The notes below the pieces were generated by a model that worked only from the letters and a program-made list of their open reading frames with translations, had not been told where the DNA came from and made no database searches. Both the position numbers and the translations under genes were made by a program. Below are positions 24,601-39,600 of a stretch of 64,000 nucleotides of DNA, piece by piece. Position 1 is the stretch's first letter; every line of letters starts with the position of its first letter. The stretch is from Trochalopteron elliotii (taxonomy: Eukaryota; Chordata; Aves; Passeriformes; Leiothrichidae): assembly GCA_024734555.1 (NCBI GenBank), contig JANPWX010000097.1:6630811-6694810 (forward strand), given 5' to 3'.

Positions 24601-27600
24601 AGAGCAGCAAGAAAAACAAACCCAGGTGCATCCACATGTTTACTTAAAACCAGAGTAGCTATTCTAGAAAATTTCACAGGCAATCAGGCTCTATGTATCT
24701 GGAACACCTGCTAAGTTAGCTAATTTTCCTAAGTCAAATATTTTACAGAGGTGACAGGAAGAGTTAGTGTTTTGCATAAGAAAGGATACCTTAGTAGGAA
24801 GTAGGTATTAAAGAGGTATTTAAACCATTCTGGCAGTCTATTTGCAACTCAGAACTCTGTATATGCACTGGAAGTGAATAAAGAACGAACGCTCTTAAGA
24901 GAAATTTACCTTCTCTGAGGTATTTTGAAGAATGATGTCAAAGTGGGCCAACACTGATAAAAATGTGCAGATGCTTTTTTTCAGCTTTTCTTCATCCTGA
25001 AGTAAAAAAGAATGTAACAAGAGATATGCATACATAAAATGTTTTTATACTTTATACATCTTCACGTCACATTCTGCACGTGCAATAATATTAACACTAT
25101 TAAAAATCTATGTGTTTCCACTGCCAAATTTATGAAAATACAAGGTCAATATGGACAGGATTTCATTTCTCCTAGCATGTTATTTGCTTTTTACTAACAC
25201 ATCAATCAGAATTAAGTTTACAGCAGTATAAGTGAGCTAAAATTCAACCCAAATTCACAGTATTCCCCCAGGAATGCAAAAGGTCAGCACCATTCCACAG
25301 CCTCTTGCCTGGGGCTCCTGCTACCCACAGCTCAATCTGCAGTTGCACATCAAGCCACCTGCACTGAACATATTCCTCAACACCAGAAGTGCCTCTGAAA
25401 ATGCAATCTCTATTCCTGTTTCATAAATCTACGTGTTTTCTGCTTGCTCTGATGGTTTGAATAGGCCCACTGTGATTCAGTACATTTGTTATCAGCATGA
25501 AATCACTTTGAGCCAACAGGTTATCATCTACTAAAGTGACAGCAATTCCAACAGGCTGAGCTTTTGGAAGTAACTCTGAAGTAACTCAGCTCTTCTCTGC
25601 CAACCCTTTCATGACTTTTGGGTCTCATCACTCAAACCCTGCTTCAGTTTTAAAATCTCATTACAGAACTCCACTGTGAGAGAAGTTCATACGAAAAGCT
25701 GCAAATTGAATATGTATTATGCAGGTCATGTTCTCAATGATAAAGAGGCTGTGACAAAAAAGACAAAGGTGGGCTATGGAAACCACAAGTAACTTAGACC
25801 TTCAGACTCAGGATCTAGGGTGTCCATGTGGTCCTGATGCCTCTTATATTGGACTACTCTGACTCACTGTGCCAGCTCCACTCTGCCCAGAATAAAACAT
25901 CATAAAAGGAAATCTCTCAACAGGAGGAATCAACTTTCCTTTGGCCATTTTTAGGTCGCAGATTTCTAAGTGTCTCAGATTATTGCTCAGACTCACACGA
26001 ACTACTCAACAGCCCTACTGTCCCAGCTTTTAAAGGAAGACCGGAATATACAGAAAGTAAGATATGGGACAACAAATGTACCCTCTTTGCTCAAATTACT
26101 CTTCAAGTGAATACCAAGATCTTACTTACATAGCAAAAGCAATCCCAGAATTTATCAAGGAATTGGGGATATTTATGTAGACTCAAGATAACAATCCATT
26201 CTATGAAGTATTTCACAGATGCCTGATTATTACTGAATCCAGCCTGAAAAACTCTGTCAAGAGTTCCACACAAAAAATTCTGAGAAAACAAAATCAGGTA
26301 ATCCTTTAGTATATTGTTAGAGTTACTTCCATGAAGAAAAAAAAAAATTAAAGAACATTCTCACATCATAATATTAGATATATATTTTATTATGCAAATT
26401 AAAGCATTTTAAAGCCATCTAATTTCTTAACTGTACTTTTCAAATATTTTATTATGAAGCAGCATTTGATGAAAGTAACACATGTCAATTTCTTGGCTGT
26501 TCATAAAGTAGCAATGTTTTTACTAAATGAAAAGCTTTCAATCTGATAGTCAGTACAAACTTTTAGACAGTTTTAACAGGAAAAATCAGGCCTCCAAAAA
26601 TTCACAAATGGAAGAATCAGTTTTCAGTGTCCTCTGGAAATGCATGATAAATCCATGACTTCAGACTAAAAGACTGAAACTACAAAAAACTTCTACAACA
26701 CAGAACTTCCACATCACCTACAAGTAACATGCCTTTTATACCCTGCTGCAATTTAACATATGCAGCTTCCATGACACCAAATTAGGTCTTGAAAGTAGGT
26801 ACTTATTTATTTATTTATTTAAAAATTAATTAGCAAAGAGCAATACCTGGTTAAGCTTTGGGAGAAGAACTAAGAGTGTCTGCCACACCCGGTTTTTAAT
26901 TCTATGCTGCAAAGAGTTGGCATAATAGCGTGTTTTAGATCTGGATACCACTTCATCCTGAAAGAAAATAAAAAGATTTATTGCCTATTTTTCCTTTAAA
27001 TTTGAATACATGTAAATGCACTTTTTTGTACTAAGAGAGCAGCATCTACCACACAGCTACGATCAGTACTGACCATGAGCTTAGGAAAATTTATTTACTT
27101 AATTTATTAAGAATTAAATTCTGAAGCTTATAATTAAATAATAAAGTAAGCAAATATCTTCTAAAGCTCACTTTTCCATGCTTGGTCAATCTCACAACAC
27201 AAATATTAATCATTTTTCTGCAGTACTTAAATGAGAGGAATGAGGGACCCACCCATTCCAAGTTCTTCAGACAAAAGCAGGATTCAGCAGTGCCAGAATA
27301 TATGGGTGATGTTCTAATAGCAGCTGTAGTAATTTACCACTGACTTTAGACTCCTGCCAATGCATAAGCTGCTACGATATAAATGAAAATTGGACCCCAA
27401 CCTTCTCCATTATTTCTATCTATAAAGGTATTCTAAAAAGACAATAACTCTCTCAATTTAAGCGGTAGTCTGCAATTGTTAAAGTGAAATGCAGTGCTTC
27501 AGAATGCAGCCTAAAGGAAGATTCTTAATGGAACAATGGTTACAATTTGGGTCATTTTCCAGGAAGCCACTAAAAAGAGAGAATTGCCAAAAGGCAATTT

Positions 27601-30600
27601 TTACTGTTTTGGTCGAATTAACTTCTGTCTCATAATGAAGAAAAGCATATCACTCGGCAAATCTAGAGAGGCTACACAAACAATCTTAAATGCATCCTGT
27701 CAACTGTAAATATTTTGCATTTTACTAGTTGTACTAACACTACATTTATATACCAAGAGAAATTAATTTTACCTTATCAAGTAATTTGATGAAAATGTCT
27801 TCCATAAATGTTTTATGCAAGATATTTGATCCATCCAACAAGCACAGAAATTTAACAGCACAAATGCGAACATACTGATCATCTCGATTTGTACTGTAAA
27901 ATATTAATAAAAATAAAAATATAATTCTACTTGTTTAGACAAAGATAATTCCTAAATTATAAAAAAAACACCCTTTCACCACTATTTTAAAAAGTTATGA
28001 ATATATTCCTTGTGGGTCCCTTCCAACTCATGATATTCTATGACTGAGCTGACTTCAAAATCAGCATCTTTCCTATCAGAGCATTAACCAAGACAAAGAC
28101 ACAATTCACACCAAATACTGTAAGATGTATCCTCAAGAGCATTACCTTTCTATAACAATATTTGCTGCACATTTTTCTCCAAGATTTTCTATGAAGGCAT
28201 GCACATCCTGAATGTGTCTTCAGAGATGAAAGAAGACAAAGCAACAAAATTAGCAGAATAACATACAAAACCCGTTTTCAGTTTTTCAATAGTTATTTCA
28301 AAGTTTAAAAGAAAAAAAAAACCACACAGAATTGTAAAATAGAAATCACAAAGATTTTTTTTTAATACCTTTGATCTTTCCTAAATACAGTTCCAAAGAC
28401 ACAAGCCTCAGTGATAAGTTCACTATAATTTCCAGCATTTAAGAAAGCATTTGTCAAGGCACTTCTCTCATCAACAGCAGGAAATATCCAAGACTGACAA
28501 CAATGACTAAGGACTACATTGAAGACTCCAGTCTTTGTAGTGGACAGATCTATGAGCTTGAAAATTATCTGAAAATAAGAAATAAAAGATTCAAAACCTA
28601 GTTTTCAGAAGTGCCAGATCTACTAGAATAAAATTGCAGTGATGTCTATTTTAATTGGTCGCATGGTCTTTTGCATCCTATCTCTGCTCAGGTTAATGCT
28701 GTCTTCAATGTATTTATAATTCCTTGATTATAAGAGCAGGTGAATGGGCAACAATTGGCCCAGTATATGCTTATGTTAACAAAAACCAGAACTGATCTTT
28801 GCTTAAACAGATACAATGCCAGATGCCTTAAACAAATCTCCTGGTAAGTGGAACAAATGAGCCAGGGCTTGCTTCATGAGCACAAACCTAGTGTTTTAAT
28901 CAACTCTTACCAATTTAGAAAACAAAAATAAACATTAAGCTAATTTTTTTACATAAGTAGCCATATCAGTAGTTCTGTTCTTTAAGAAGGACTACATTCA
29001 TGTCAAAGTTCATATTTAAGTTAAAGTGCAAAAGTGTCTTTGTACCATTTATTTTTTGTTTTTAAGGAGGGCATATTCATGATATTTGAAAGTGCTATCT
29101 AAAGCTTCTCCAAAAAGAAGAAAAATAAAACAAAACAAGAAAAATGGCCCCGAAATATTTCTTTCCCTTTCTTAGAATAAGTGCGAGAGTAAATTTCACT
29201 TACAAAGCAGACTTTTTTCTAAGAAATTGCAAGCATTTGGGAGAGGACAGGGAGATGCAGAATGAACAGGTAACGCTTTCTAAGAATTCCTTGTTAAGAC
29301 ATGAGTTAGAGCTGTCCATGAAAATGGTTTTTCAGAAGGTGTAACAGCTCCTAATAGACAAAACTGCTTCACTTCCCTGCATTGAAATTATAGTTTTGAT
29401 AATGTGACAATTCTTTGACAGGAATGCTGGTTTTATAGGGAAAGTTGTTCTGAATTGCTAAGCATTAAAGCACCAAGAAGCTCATGAAGAACTTAAAACT
29501 GAAATACTGAAGTGCAGTCTGAAAAAACACTTGCTGGAAAGGAATCTCTATGCTAGAAGCATGTGGGGTTTTTACCAAGAATTCAAACCTATTTTCTAGT
29601 GCAACAACAGGCATTTTAACCTTCCTAGTAACTCCAAAACTGAGCTATTGTTTCACCTGTAGGGAAGCAGCACAGCATTTACTATGCATTTCTCAATCCT
29701 GATTTTTTTTTCAACTGTTTCACTAATATAGTAAAAGTTCAGCCCACAAGAAAGAAACTTAAGATATTGAAGTTCTAGCATAATTAACATATGAATCATC
29801 ACAAAGGAAAAAGAGTGCAGCAGAAAAAATTAAGCTAAAGAACACAGTGCTCTGGGTACCTTCTGTGGAAGCCCTTCTCAATATTACCGTAGCGATATTT
29901 TGACTAAAAAAATACCCCTTTGTTCCACCCCTTCCAACTATTAAAAAGACAGAGTGCACTGTGGTAGAAAAAACTAAAATTGTGCTTCTGTGGCAAATCA
30001 ACATCAGGCAGTTCCATTTTTTCTTGTCTTTAGCTACAACTACACAGCCATTGCACAGAGGGTCAATGGCAACGGGAACTGCCGAGGACTGGAATAAGAA
30101 TATACATAAGTAGGCACTTGCTTGGGAACTTTATCTTCATTTTCTTATGAAGGGGCAGAAGGTGGCTCGACCAGATGCCCTTTGTTGAGTATAGGAGACC
30201 TTCATTAGCTCCTTGATGCCTGAAGTCATGGTATGTCCCACTGCAGACAATGGGATAGCTGTCACACGGACTCAACACTCTCAACATTGGCAAAATACAC
30301 CTCACATAATGCTTGAAATACTAATGCTGAAGTTAAGGCAGTAATTATCAGAATTTAAACAAGTTTTAAGATCAAGAAAAATAAGATACTAGCTATGGCT
30401 CATTAGTTATTACAACACTGAGCATACAATTAGCTGTTACAGATATTTGTTAAAAGTAAAAGGCAACTTCTACAACAGAAGAGACAGTTTACCATCTTTA
30501 CATACATATCTTATTTTGGCTTGGGTCCACAGGGAGACTACAAATGTGAAGTGTTTAAATTAGAGAACGGTAACATTCATTTGATGCAAGTTAAAAACAA

Positions 30601-33600
30601 AAAAAAACCCAGAAAATAAATGGGACTACATTTCAAGGTAATTAAGGCTAATACAGATGTATCACAGCAGTTTTAAATAGCTAGGAAGTGTCCATTTTTC
30701 TGTATCTTATTAAAAATAATTTTGGTGTGTCTGGGCTGAAAATAAATTTGAGATATTTGCTATTACTTACAGCTATCTATGAATGTGACACCAGGACAGG
30801 GCTACTTATGACGACTTCAAATCAAAACTGCAACCCCTCCTAGTGTGATTTCTGTGCTAAGCACAAAGCAGCACATGTGGTAGTAAATCCCAGCAGACAA
30901 ATATACTGGTAGATAATTCACAATGTATTGCTGCCCCAGTTAAAGTCTTGCACTCACTGTGGACTGTTCTGCACAAATATTTAATTAATTCTTGGGGGGG
31001 GGGGGAAATAAAAAAGAAAAAAATCCCCAAGAAAGATTATGTAGAAAGAAATAGCTAACAACTTTGCAGTTTATAAAGCCAATAGGAACCAACATCCCAG
31101 TACTGACTACGGTTTTCTGGACTTAATCAAAAAAAGAATACAATGACACAGGCAAGAACTCTTGGAGTTCTGACAGCTGCATAAATCTTACAAAAGAAGA
31201 ATAAAGATGGTATTTTTCTTCTTCTTAACTCTGGAAGCAGGTCTACTATGGAGTATTAAACTGAACTCCAAGGTGACTGTGTGTTTTTTGTTTTCTACAC
31301 TTGGACTATCAGAGGAAAAGAAGCCTTTAAAGAAGCATTAAAAATGCTTTATTCAATAGCATCTGCAAAATTTTGAACTGTTCTAACTTTTTATCTCAGC
31401 ATTTTCATAAAGAGTAAACTATTAGAAAAAGGTATCGTTTTCCCATAATAATAATAGTTTGTGACAGTTCAGGTGTCAAATCCTAAACAGAATAGGTCAA
31501 GAGGAATTATATTTTTATGTAAAAATAAATGAAAAAAACCTAATTTTACTCCATGCAGAAGATACTGAACCATCTAAAAATCAAAGACACAGTACTTTTC
31601 ATTTTCTGTGCCACAAGAACAAACAATACATTTGTTTATCTTCAGTCTTATTCTCAGGTCTTTTATCTTAGCACTCTCAAACCTGGGCCTTTTCAGAAAT
31701 GAAAAATTCACAACAATAGCCTAAGGGAAAATAAAGCATAAAAATACATTTTTACATCCAGACAAAATTTATGTTCCCTTCTCAAAAAAAAAAAGAAGAA
31801 TTCTCAAAACTGACCTCTTTTATTTTGGTATATGCTTGACCTTTTGCACTTGCAGCAACAGCTAGAACCTCAGTATCAAAGATGAACTGAACAAAAGCTT
31901 TTAGATTGGTCCAAAATATTAGCTGTGTGTTGCTCAAAGAGGATATAATTTTCCAAGCCAAATCAAATGCTTCTATGCAGAGAGCCTCTGATGAGTCCAG
32001 AAGCTGTAAATAAACAGATAAAGTGTTACATTTAACAAAAAACAAAAACAAAAACAAAAAAAACAAAAACAAAAACAAAAAAAACCAAAAACAAAAAAAA
32101 AACAAAAAAAAACTATTAATACCGTGCAGGTTTATCTTTTACCTTGGGAACAAGGACTTTCATGCAGTCAAACACAGGCAAAACTTGGTCTGAAGGAAGA
32201 ATAGAAAGGGCTTCTAATGCAGACTGGAGAATTTCTTTTGACCTTTCAACTGTAGATAGTGACATTACTGAAGTTTCTCCATACCCCTGAGCCAGGGTTG
32301 CAAATGAATTTAAAACAAAACGGAGGCAAAACCACTGGTCACGAACATAGCGAGCAACGATTTTCCCCCATCCTTGAGATGTCGTTTCTTCACATAAGCT
32401 GTGAAAAAAATACTTTTCTTAAATAAATAATTGTGTTAAGTTTATCCTGCACATTCCTACTCCACCAGGAAGTGCTTAACTGCACAAACTCACTGTACTA
32501 CTTCAAGGTGCTAAAATTTATACAGTTCAAGGGAAGAGTGGACAAGTACATGAAAAAGAAATGTAAAAATGAAGTGGTTTTTAAAAGACAAAAATTATGG
32601 GCATAGTCAGTCTCATCAGTCAAACACCTGTGAGAGTATTCAGTGGAAACATCACTATGTGCTGGCTGTGTTTTTTTGTGACCCAAGTATTTGGGTTTTG
32701 GCTCTCTGGTTTCCCTTCCAAACAGTAAATAATTTACATTTAAGCCTGCTTGTGTAGACATCATGGCTTTATGCAGTGTATATATATTTAATCTGGCCTA
32801 AGGGTAAGCAGCATTCATACCTAGCTCTGGCTTCACAGAACTAGAGGACTTAACAAAAGAACCTTTGGTCTGATCAATTATGACTGCTTTAATGCTCTAA
32901 AACCTGGATGTTAAGACAAAAGAGCAACTGAGTGAACAGTTTGTGTACAGAATTCTTCCTTTTCATCTCAGCAAGAACTTGTCAAAGAACAGGAAAAGCC
33001 AAAATCTAAACCACTGCTTCTCATTAAGGAAGTTTATTCTAGAGAATTACTGAAGCTTTAGCAGACGTACCTATTTCTTTCTTCAATATAAGATGGCTTC
33101 TTTAATACTTCATTGAATTGAGAAAAGGAAATGAATTTCTTCAGAGCATCCACAGAAGGCAGAGATTCCAGGTGCACTTGCAGCTTCCCATCCATTACCT
33201 CACATACAGCTGCAAGTGAAGCCATGCTAGCTACTTTTCTAATTTGTTCCTTAACCTTCGGTTCCTAAGTAAAACCAAATGATACATGAATGAACACACA
33301 CCAACTTCTTCTCACGGGATACAAATAACATACTAATACTTTTAATACTCCTCATCTATGCATCACCATCATAAGGTGGCAACTCTGCATCCTTCTACTG
33401 TATTTTCTTGCCCTGTGCCTGACGCAGCTTGGCTTGGGCTGGGTCAGCACAATCACTCACAAGTTACAAGCACTGACAGGAGCATAAATCTTACAAATTA
33501 CAGTCACTTAGGCATTAAGTGCAGGCAGCATGGCTGTGACGGAACACTCCTATCTTGCCAGGTAATAGTTCATACACCTTGCTGGAGAGCAATTAGAAAA

Positions 33601-36600
33601 AAGATGTGGGTCCAGTTAATCAAAAACCTGACAGTGGAAATTCAGAATGTGACATGGTAGCTCCTCCAAGCACCCAAAAGATCACAACCATGCCATGGCT
33701 ATTCTATGTGATAAACACATATATTCAAAGCAGCATGAAATTTAAATTCACGTTAAAAAAAAAGCACCATAATGCCTGTACAGTAAAAAAATTTTGATGT
33801 TATTTAAATATCTCCAAGTTACACTTGGCTGTCTAGAGGACAGAAAAGACTTTTCTCGTCTGCAATCACTCAGCATTTTCTTCTTTCTTCTCAAACTGAA
33901 GAGGTACTATATGTGCAGTTGAAGAAACCATCATGAAAATATAATTCCCCTGAACTCAAAGTAAGTTGATAAAGGCCCCAAGTGAGCACTAAGTTTGAAC
34001 CAGAAAATGTTTACTTTGAAACTACTGGAAAAAGTATATAATTCACATTAATGAAGGAAAAAAATAAAATTAAGTATTATTCTTTGCTCCCTTAAAATGC
34101 AAACCTAACTAATCAAATACTTAAAATCTTTTAAAGGTGTTATAAACTGTTCTTGAATGAAACAATAATACCAAATAATAAGACCAAAGTTTATATTGCC
34201 CAACAGATTTTAATCTATGTGAAGAATTTTTAATCTTCCTTTCTTTCATGGAAGTTATTAATGTTTCTTTACCTCTTGAAAATTTATCTATTTCAGATAC
34301 AGTAGCCTAACACAGAACTATAGGACAATCAACATAACTACATGAAAACACCAAAGCAATGCTGGGTTCTGAAGTTTCTTTTTCTCTGTATGTTCCAGAT
34401 CTGAAGTCAACAAAAACAAAATATATTTTCCTTAATAGTTACTTGATCAGTAAGATTAGTTCACATTTGAGGAAAAAAATCTTTAAGTACATAGGTCATG
34501 ATTACAGTAAGAATTTTACTTTAGCTATACAGACTTCTAAATAAAGCAGTATTAAAAACCAAAGTACTAAAAATCTTAGCTACAAATATAATAAATTAAT
34601 ATTACACTGCCAAATAAAGATGTGTTAGGGAATATATATACACATACACATTCACACAGACTATTATTTAATTTCACATTATATAAAATATAATTATACA
34701 TTATAAATATCACAATAGAAATAAATAATTGTATATTAGCTTATGCTTATAGTATGTCTGTAAAATTATTAATGCAGAATATAAATATTATATTAGCATA
34801 TATTTTAATTATTACTTATTGGCTTGTTTTATATTAATATTTATTGTTGTAAATAATGTTAAACTACCTTTTCAGAATTTTTGTCCTGAAGATTACGAAT
34901 AGATGCATTTATCAGGGATGAAAGGAAATTCTTGACAGATGGCATTTTCTTCCAGTTGACTTTCAAGCACAAATTCACTATCTCTGGAATTAAAGCCAAG
35001 TACAGATCACAACGCTCCAGGTCGCCAACCTAAAAGTGAGGAAACAACCACAACCCAAATCAGTTAGAGAAGGAAAATCAAACTGGAAATCAGAAAGAAA
35101 ACTACTGGTAACAACGAGAGCAGAAGGAAAACTACAGCTGTCATTGCAATTGAACAACTTTTACCTTGGGGGTCTGGGGAAGGTTATTAACTTCTACATC
35201 TTAAAAACTGAGTTCAGATGTCATTCTCCTGATTTAACTCTAACTTTTGCTTAAAAAGTCTCAAGTTTCTTTAGGATAGCAACTTAAACACTGGGCACAG
35301 CACTGAGCAAACAGTGTAAGATAGTCAAATAAGATGGTAACCAGGCCAAGTACTGAAAGTCTCCAAACACCTAACAAGTTACGTGCACAGCTATACTAGT
35401 AGATATTACGCAGTATATGATACTCAGAATTTCTTACTATGTGATTTCTTTAGATTTAAAAAGAAACAAGAAATGCAGACTACAGACATCAAACACTACT
35501 TGTGAAGACACTTTTTTTTCCTTCTTACTGTGCCCATTCAAAAAAGTTAACAGAAGTCATTCTATGCAAATTGACTTTCTAGGCATTCAAAGATTTTATA
35601 TGAACTTTAGGAACATTAGTAAATCAAATTAACAAGCAAAACCACACCAATGTCTCATAATCATTACTTACAGTGCTTAACTCATTGGTAGTAAGGCGTC
35701 GGAGAACAAATTCAAGAATACTCTCCACAGGTGTCACAAGAGATTTCCAGATAAAGAACAGTACTTCATCTGCGTGGAAGAAAAAAAAGTATATATACAG
35801 AAATAAGATCCCCTTAAGAATTTTATTATACCACGCAGATTTACTTATGTTACAAAGTTATACAGTAATAGCACTCAAATACCTAAAAACAACTTAACAC
35901 ACCTCTGTACTCTTCCACAGTGTAAGCCATAAGGCTGAAAGAATCAAACCAGCTTATATTATTTCCTGAGATTCACAATGCATTAGTGAACCAAAACCCA
36001 CACAAGACCAGAAGACCACAGCCTAATTTTCCAACTTTTAATGCACACTTTTGTCCTACTCCTAACCCTTGCACAAAGGGCTTATTAATCAAGTTAGTCT
36101 TTAATAAAAACCAAAAGCTTTAATATCCAGCAATTAACTTTACGTGAGGAAAATACACTTTTCCATTCCTAATATTTATAGACTTGAAAACTGGTTTACG
36201 GACTTGCTGGTTATTGGTTTGGTTTTTTGATGTTTAGAAATAATTCACCTTTGGAAACAGTGTAACCTTAAAAGATTTTAGCCCACCAGCTTCCAGGCTT
36301 AACACTGTAAATGAAAATACAAGATTATGACACGAAATGTAGTATTGTACAAGAAAAGGCTAGGCTACCACATAATGTACATTGCATTTCACAAACAAAG
36401 ACACAAGTTGATACACAAGTGAGGTATGTCACTCTGGTAAAACATATTTAACCACAAACATTCTTCAGTCTGTGTTTCAAGGGTAAGGGCTAGCTGAAAG
36501 CCAAGGAAATAACATCTCAGTATGAAAATGGAGTAAAATACTCTGCGTGGCCACCTTGTTTTAAAAATACCAGTCATTAGTTTCAGTATTCAGGAGAATT

Positions 36601-39600
36601 ACCCAGAGGCTACAGCTGCTCTTTTTTTCTGGAGCTGACCCTGAGTAACACTTCATGTAGCAAAACTATTATGAAATGGGAGACCTTCAAAAAGTAAAAA
36701 TATGAAGGGAAATATTTTCAGATACACATTCTACTTATTTTCATTATTCCCTATTAAAATGGTTCATTGGACTACATTTCTAATGCTAAATTGTTTAGAA
36801 CAAACAGTTTAATTATGTCAGATTACAATTTTTCATCCTAAGTCTCAAATCACTAAAACATATTCTGCAATTTATACACATAAAATCTTCAGATAAGCAT
36901 GTTGGACATAAAACCCAATTCATTACCAGTGGCTCTGTAACACTAGCAAAAGATAATAATTATAAAATCTTACTGTTCAAAACAATGAAATCTAACAACA
37001 GTTTAGACAGCAAGAACTGCAGAAGAATGCTGATGATTTCAGCATGCACTTCAGGCATGTCTATCCCCACAAAAATATTCTTAAATAAAACACTTCCCAC
37101 ATGTTACTTTTGTTTTACAAGGTCAAATTCCTTTATTACTCCCTACCATTTTATTGTTTTCCATTTGAGAAATAGGACTTTTCACCTCCCATTTAATACA
37201 ACTTTGGTATTAGACAGCATTAACCTTCCCACCCCTCTCCTCAGTCACAGCTGCAGAAAAAAAGATTTATTACTTGGTTCTCCTGTGCAGAAGGAAGAAG
37301 CACAAAACCAATATATAAAATAATTTTAAGAAAAGTAATCCTTGCTTAATGTAAAACTACAATGCAATTCATAAAGCCTCACAAAAGACTGATAATGGGC
37401 TGTACCAGAGCACCTCTAGGGACCTTCAAAAGGATGGGGACACTGCAGTGCTCAGCCTTGCCATACCTTTGGAACTCTGTTAGCAGAGCTCAACATGCCA
37501 TGTCAGGTGTCAAAATTCCCACAACAGGACCAATCCACTGCAGGTACATTAGCAAGTACATAAAGAAATGAGGCACACAAGGAAATTATTTATTATTGAT
37601 ATTAAAAAACTAATATGCTCTTGCATGTGTTTTGTAGGGTTCTGCTTCAGGCTTGTTCTATCCTTGTGCTGTAGGCTGAATGCACAGTGGTAGCTTAGTG
37701 GACATTTCTTTAGTTCGTTTCAAGGAACCCAGTTCAACAGTCAGAGACCATGCCCCAATGTGAACTTTAACAACCTGCATAATTAGTGCTCAATATTTCA
37801 CACAAAGAGCTAAAATTTAAGGAGGCAGAGGGATTGAATGTATACAGGACTTGTTAAAATGAGGGTGGGCATTTATTTTGGAGCTGCATTTAGACATGAA
37901 ACCTGGATATATAACCTGAAATTATTTTTGTTATGAGACTAGATATGGAGCCTCCTCATTCCAAAACTACTCTTCTATTCCATGTTATAAACACCCTGAA
38001 AAAAATTCCAAAATAATCTGGGGGAGCAGAAACCAAACAGCAAGATGCCTCCTATTCCCATTCAGCATCCCAAATCAATGAAAATAATACTGCAATTTTT
38101 CATTTGCTCTCAGGAAAAACATTTAGGTCTATTCTGGTTACAAACTGACCAAGTTCTCTCAAAAGGAGTAGTAAGGACTCCGTAGTTTTTGTTCAAACTC
38201 TCCTGTTTGAACAAAAGGTCTACAAAGGTCTTCTACTGAAGGTCTACAAGTTCAAGTGCTCCATTTGTGGGGGGCCAACACTGCCAGACAAACAGATCAC
38301 CAGGCTTGTATTTCAGTGAGCACCTCCTAGCCTACCAGTCAACCCAGAAAACAAGATGTGCAGCAGGATCACTTTATGCACTCAGGGAAGACTCTGGATG
38401 AACCTGTGCCAACTAAGCAGGGCTGGGTTTCTGTAGTGACTTCTTTCTGAAGTACCTAAATGACTTACGGAATCCATTCATTTGCAAGGAACAGGCCTAT
38501 AAATATTTGCAATAGTCACACTCTTCAAATTTTAACTGATAATCTAATCCTAATGGATAACAACTGCTTTCTCAGAAGGCTTCCACATTCTCAATTCCCA
38601 GTCCTTAGGACACCTGTAAGGTTGGACCCACAGCTCAAGATTTATAACAGACACGCCAGATTGCCAACTTTTACACTTACCACTTCTAGGCTACTATTAG
38701 TTTGACAGTATAGCCATAGAACAGTTTAGTAGCTTAGCTGTAGTTAAGACTATAATGAACAGAAGACACAGTAGACTGAAGATGTCACTAACCATCTTGC
38801 GTATTGGAACATTTTAACCAACGGGTCTGCAATAACTTCAAGAGAAGCTGAAGGCTTTTATCTGTTTTCAGTGTTGGTATGTAAGCATTACTGCCAAGTT
38901 TCATCAAGACATCCAGAAGAGGGTTCAAGAAAGCCTCTAGTTCAATCCACTCTATGTTGCTTTTTCCACTACACAAAAACAAAAATTAAAAAGAAAGTCT
39001 TCTTCTGAGTATCTCCCTTAAGTGCTGAAGTTACTTATGGAAATAAGTAAGACGCGTTTCCAAGACACTTAAGTATCTTTAGAATGTTACCCAGTATGCC
39101 TGCAGCAACAGCTGGACAAGGCCTAAGGATGATCAGGCTGATCGAAAGTCTACAGAGAAAAGAGGACAGCTTCCCAACTTCATCAGGCTTCCCAACTTCA
39201 ACTGGATCCTTCAGGAGTGAGGGGATTGAAAAAGACAGAAATGTAAAATAAGGTATTTCATACTTACCTGTATTTATTCTTCATCTGCTCCACGTCAGCA
39301 GCCAACAGAATCATTGTTGAGACAAGCTTAGCTTCAAACCAGTCAGGCATAAAGCAATTTTCTCCTGATTAAAGATATTTTAAGGTTTCCACAGTAACTA
39401 AAAAATACCTTTGCAATACTTTCTAAAACTTCTGGTTTGTAACTTATTTTGATAACTTAACAGTACAACAGCAATTAAAGCTAATGTAAGTATTACCACT
39501 AATTTTTGGCATTCTTTATCTAGATATAAATTAAACTCTAACACTATTGGCCTTCATGCTCAAATAAATTTTAGCAACGTGTTATGTAGTATCATATATT

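Noticed and set aside
29759..30305. Two adjacent minus-strand ORFs in TARBP1 intron 17
   Set aside because: No splice sites that keep the TARBP1 frame (exon 17 joins exon 18 directly), no known family, and stops between them.
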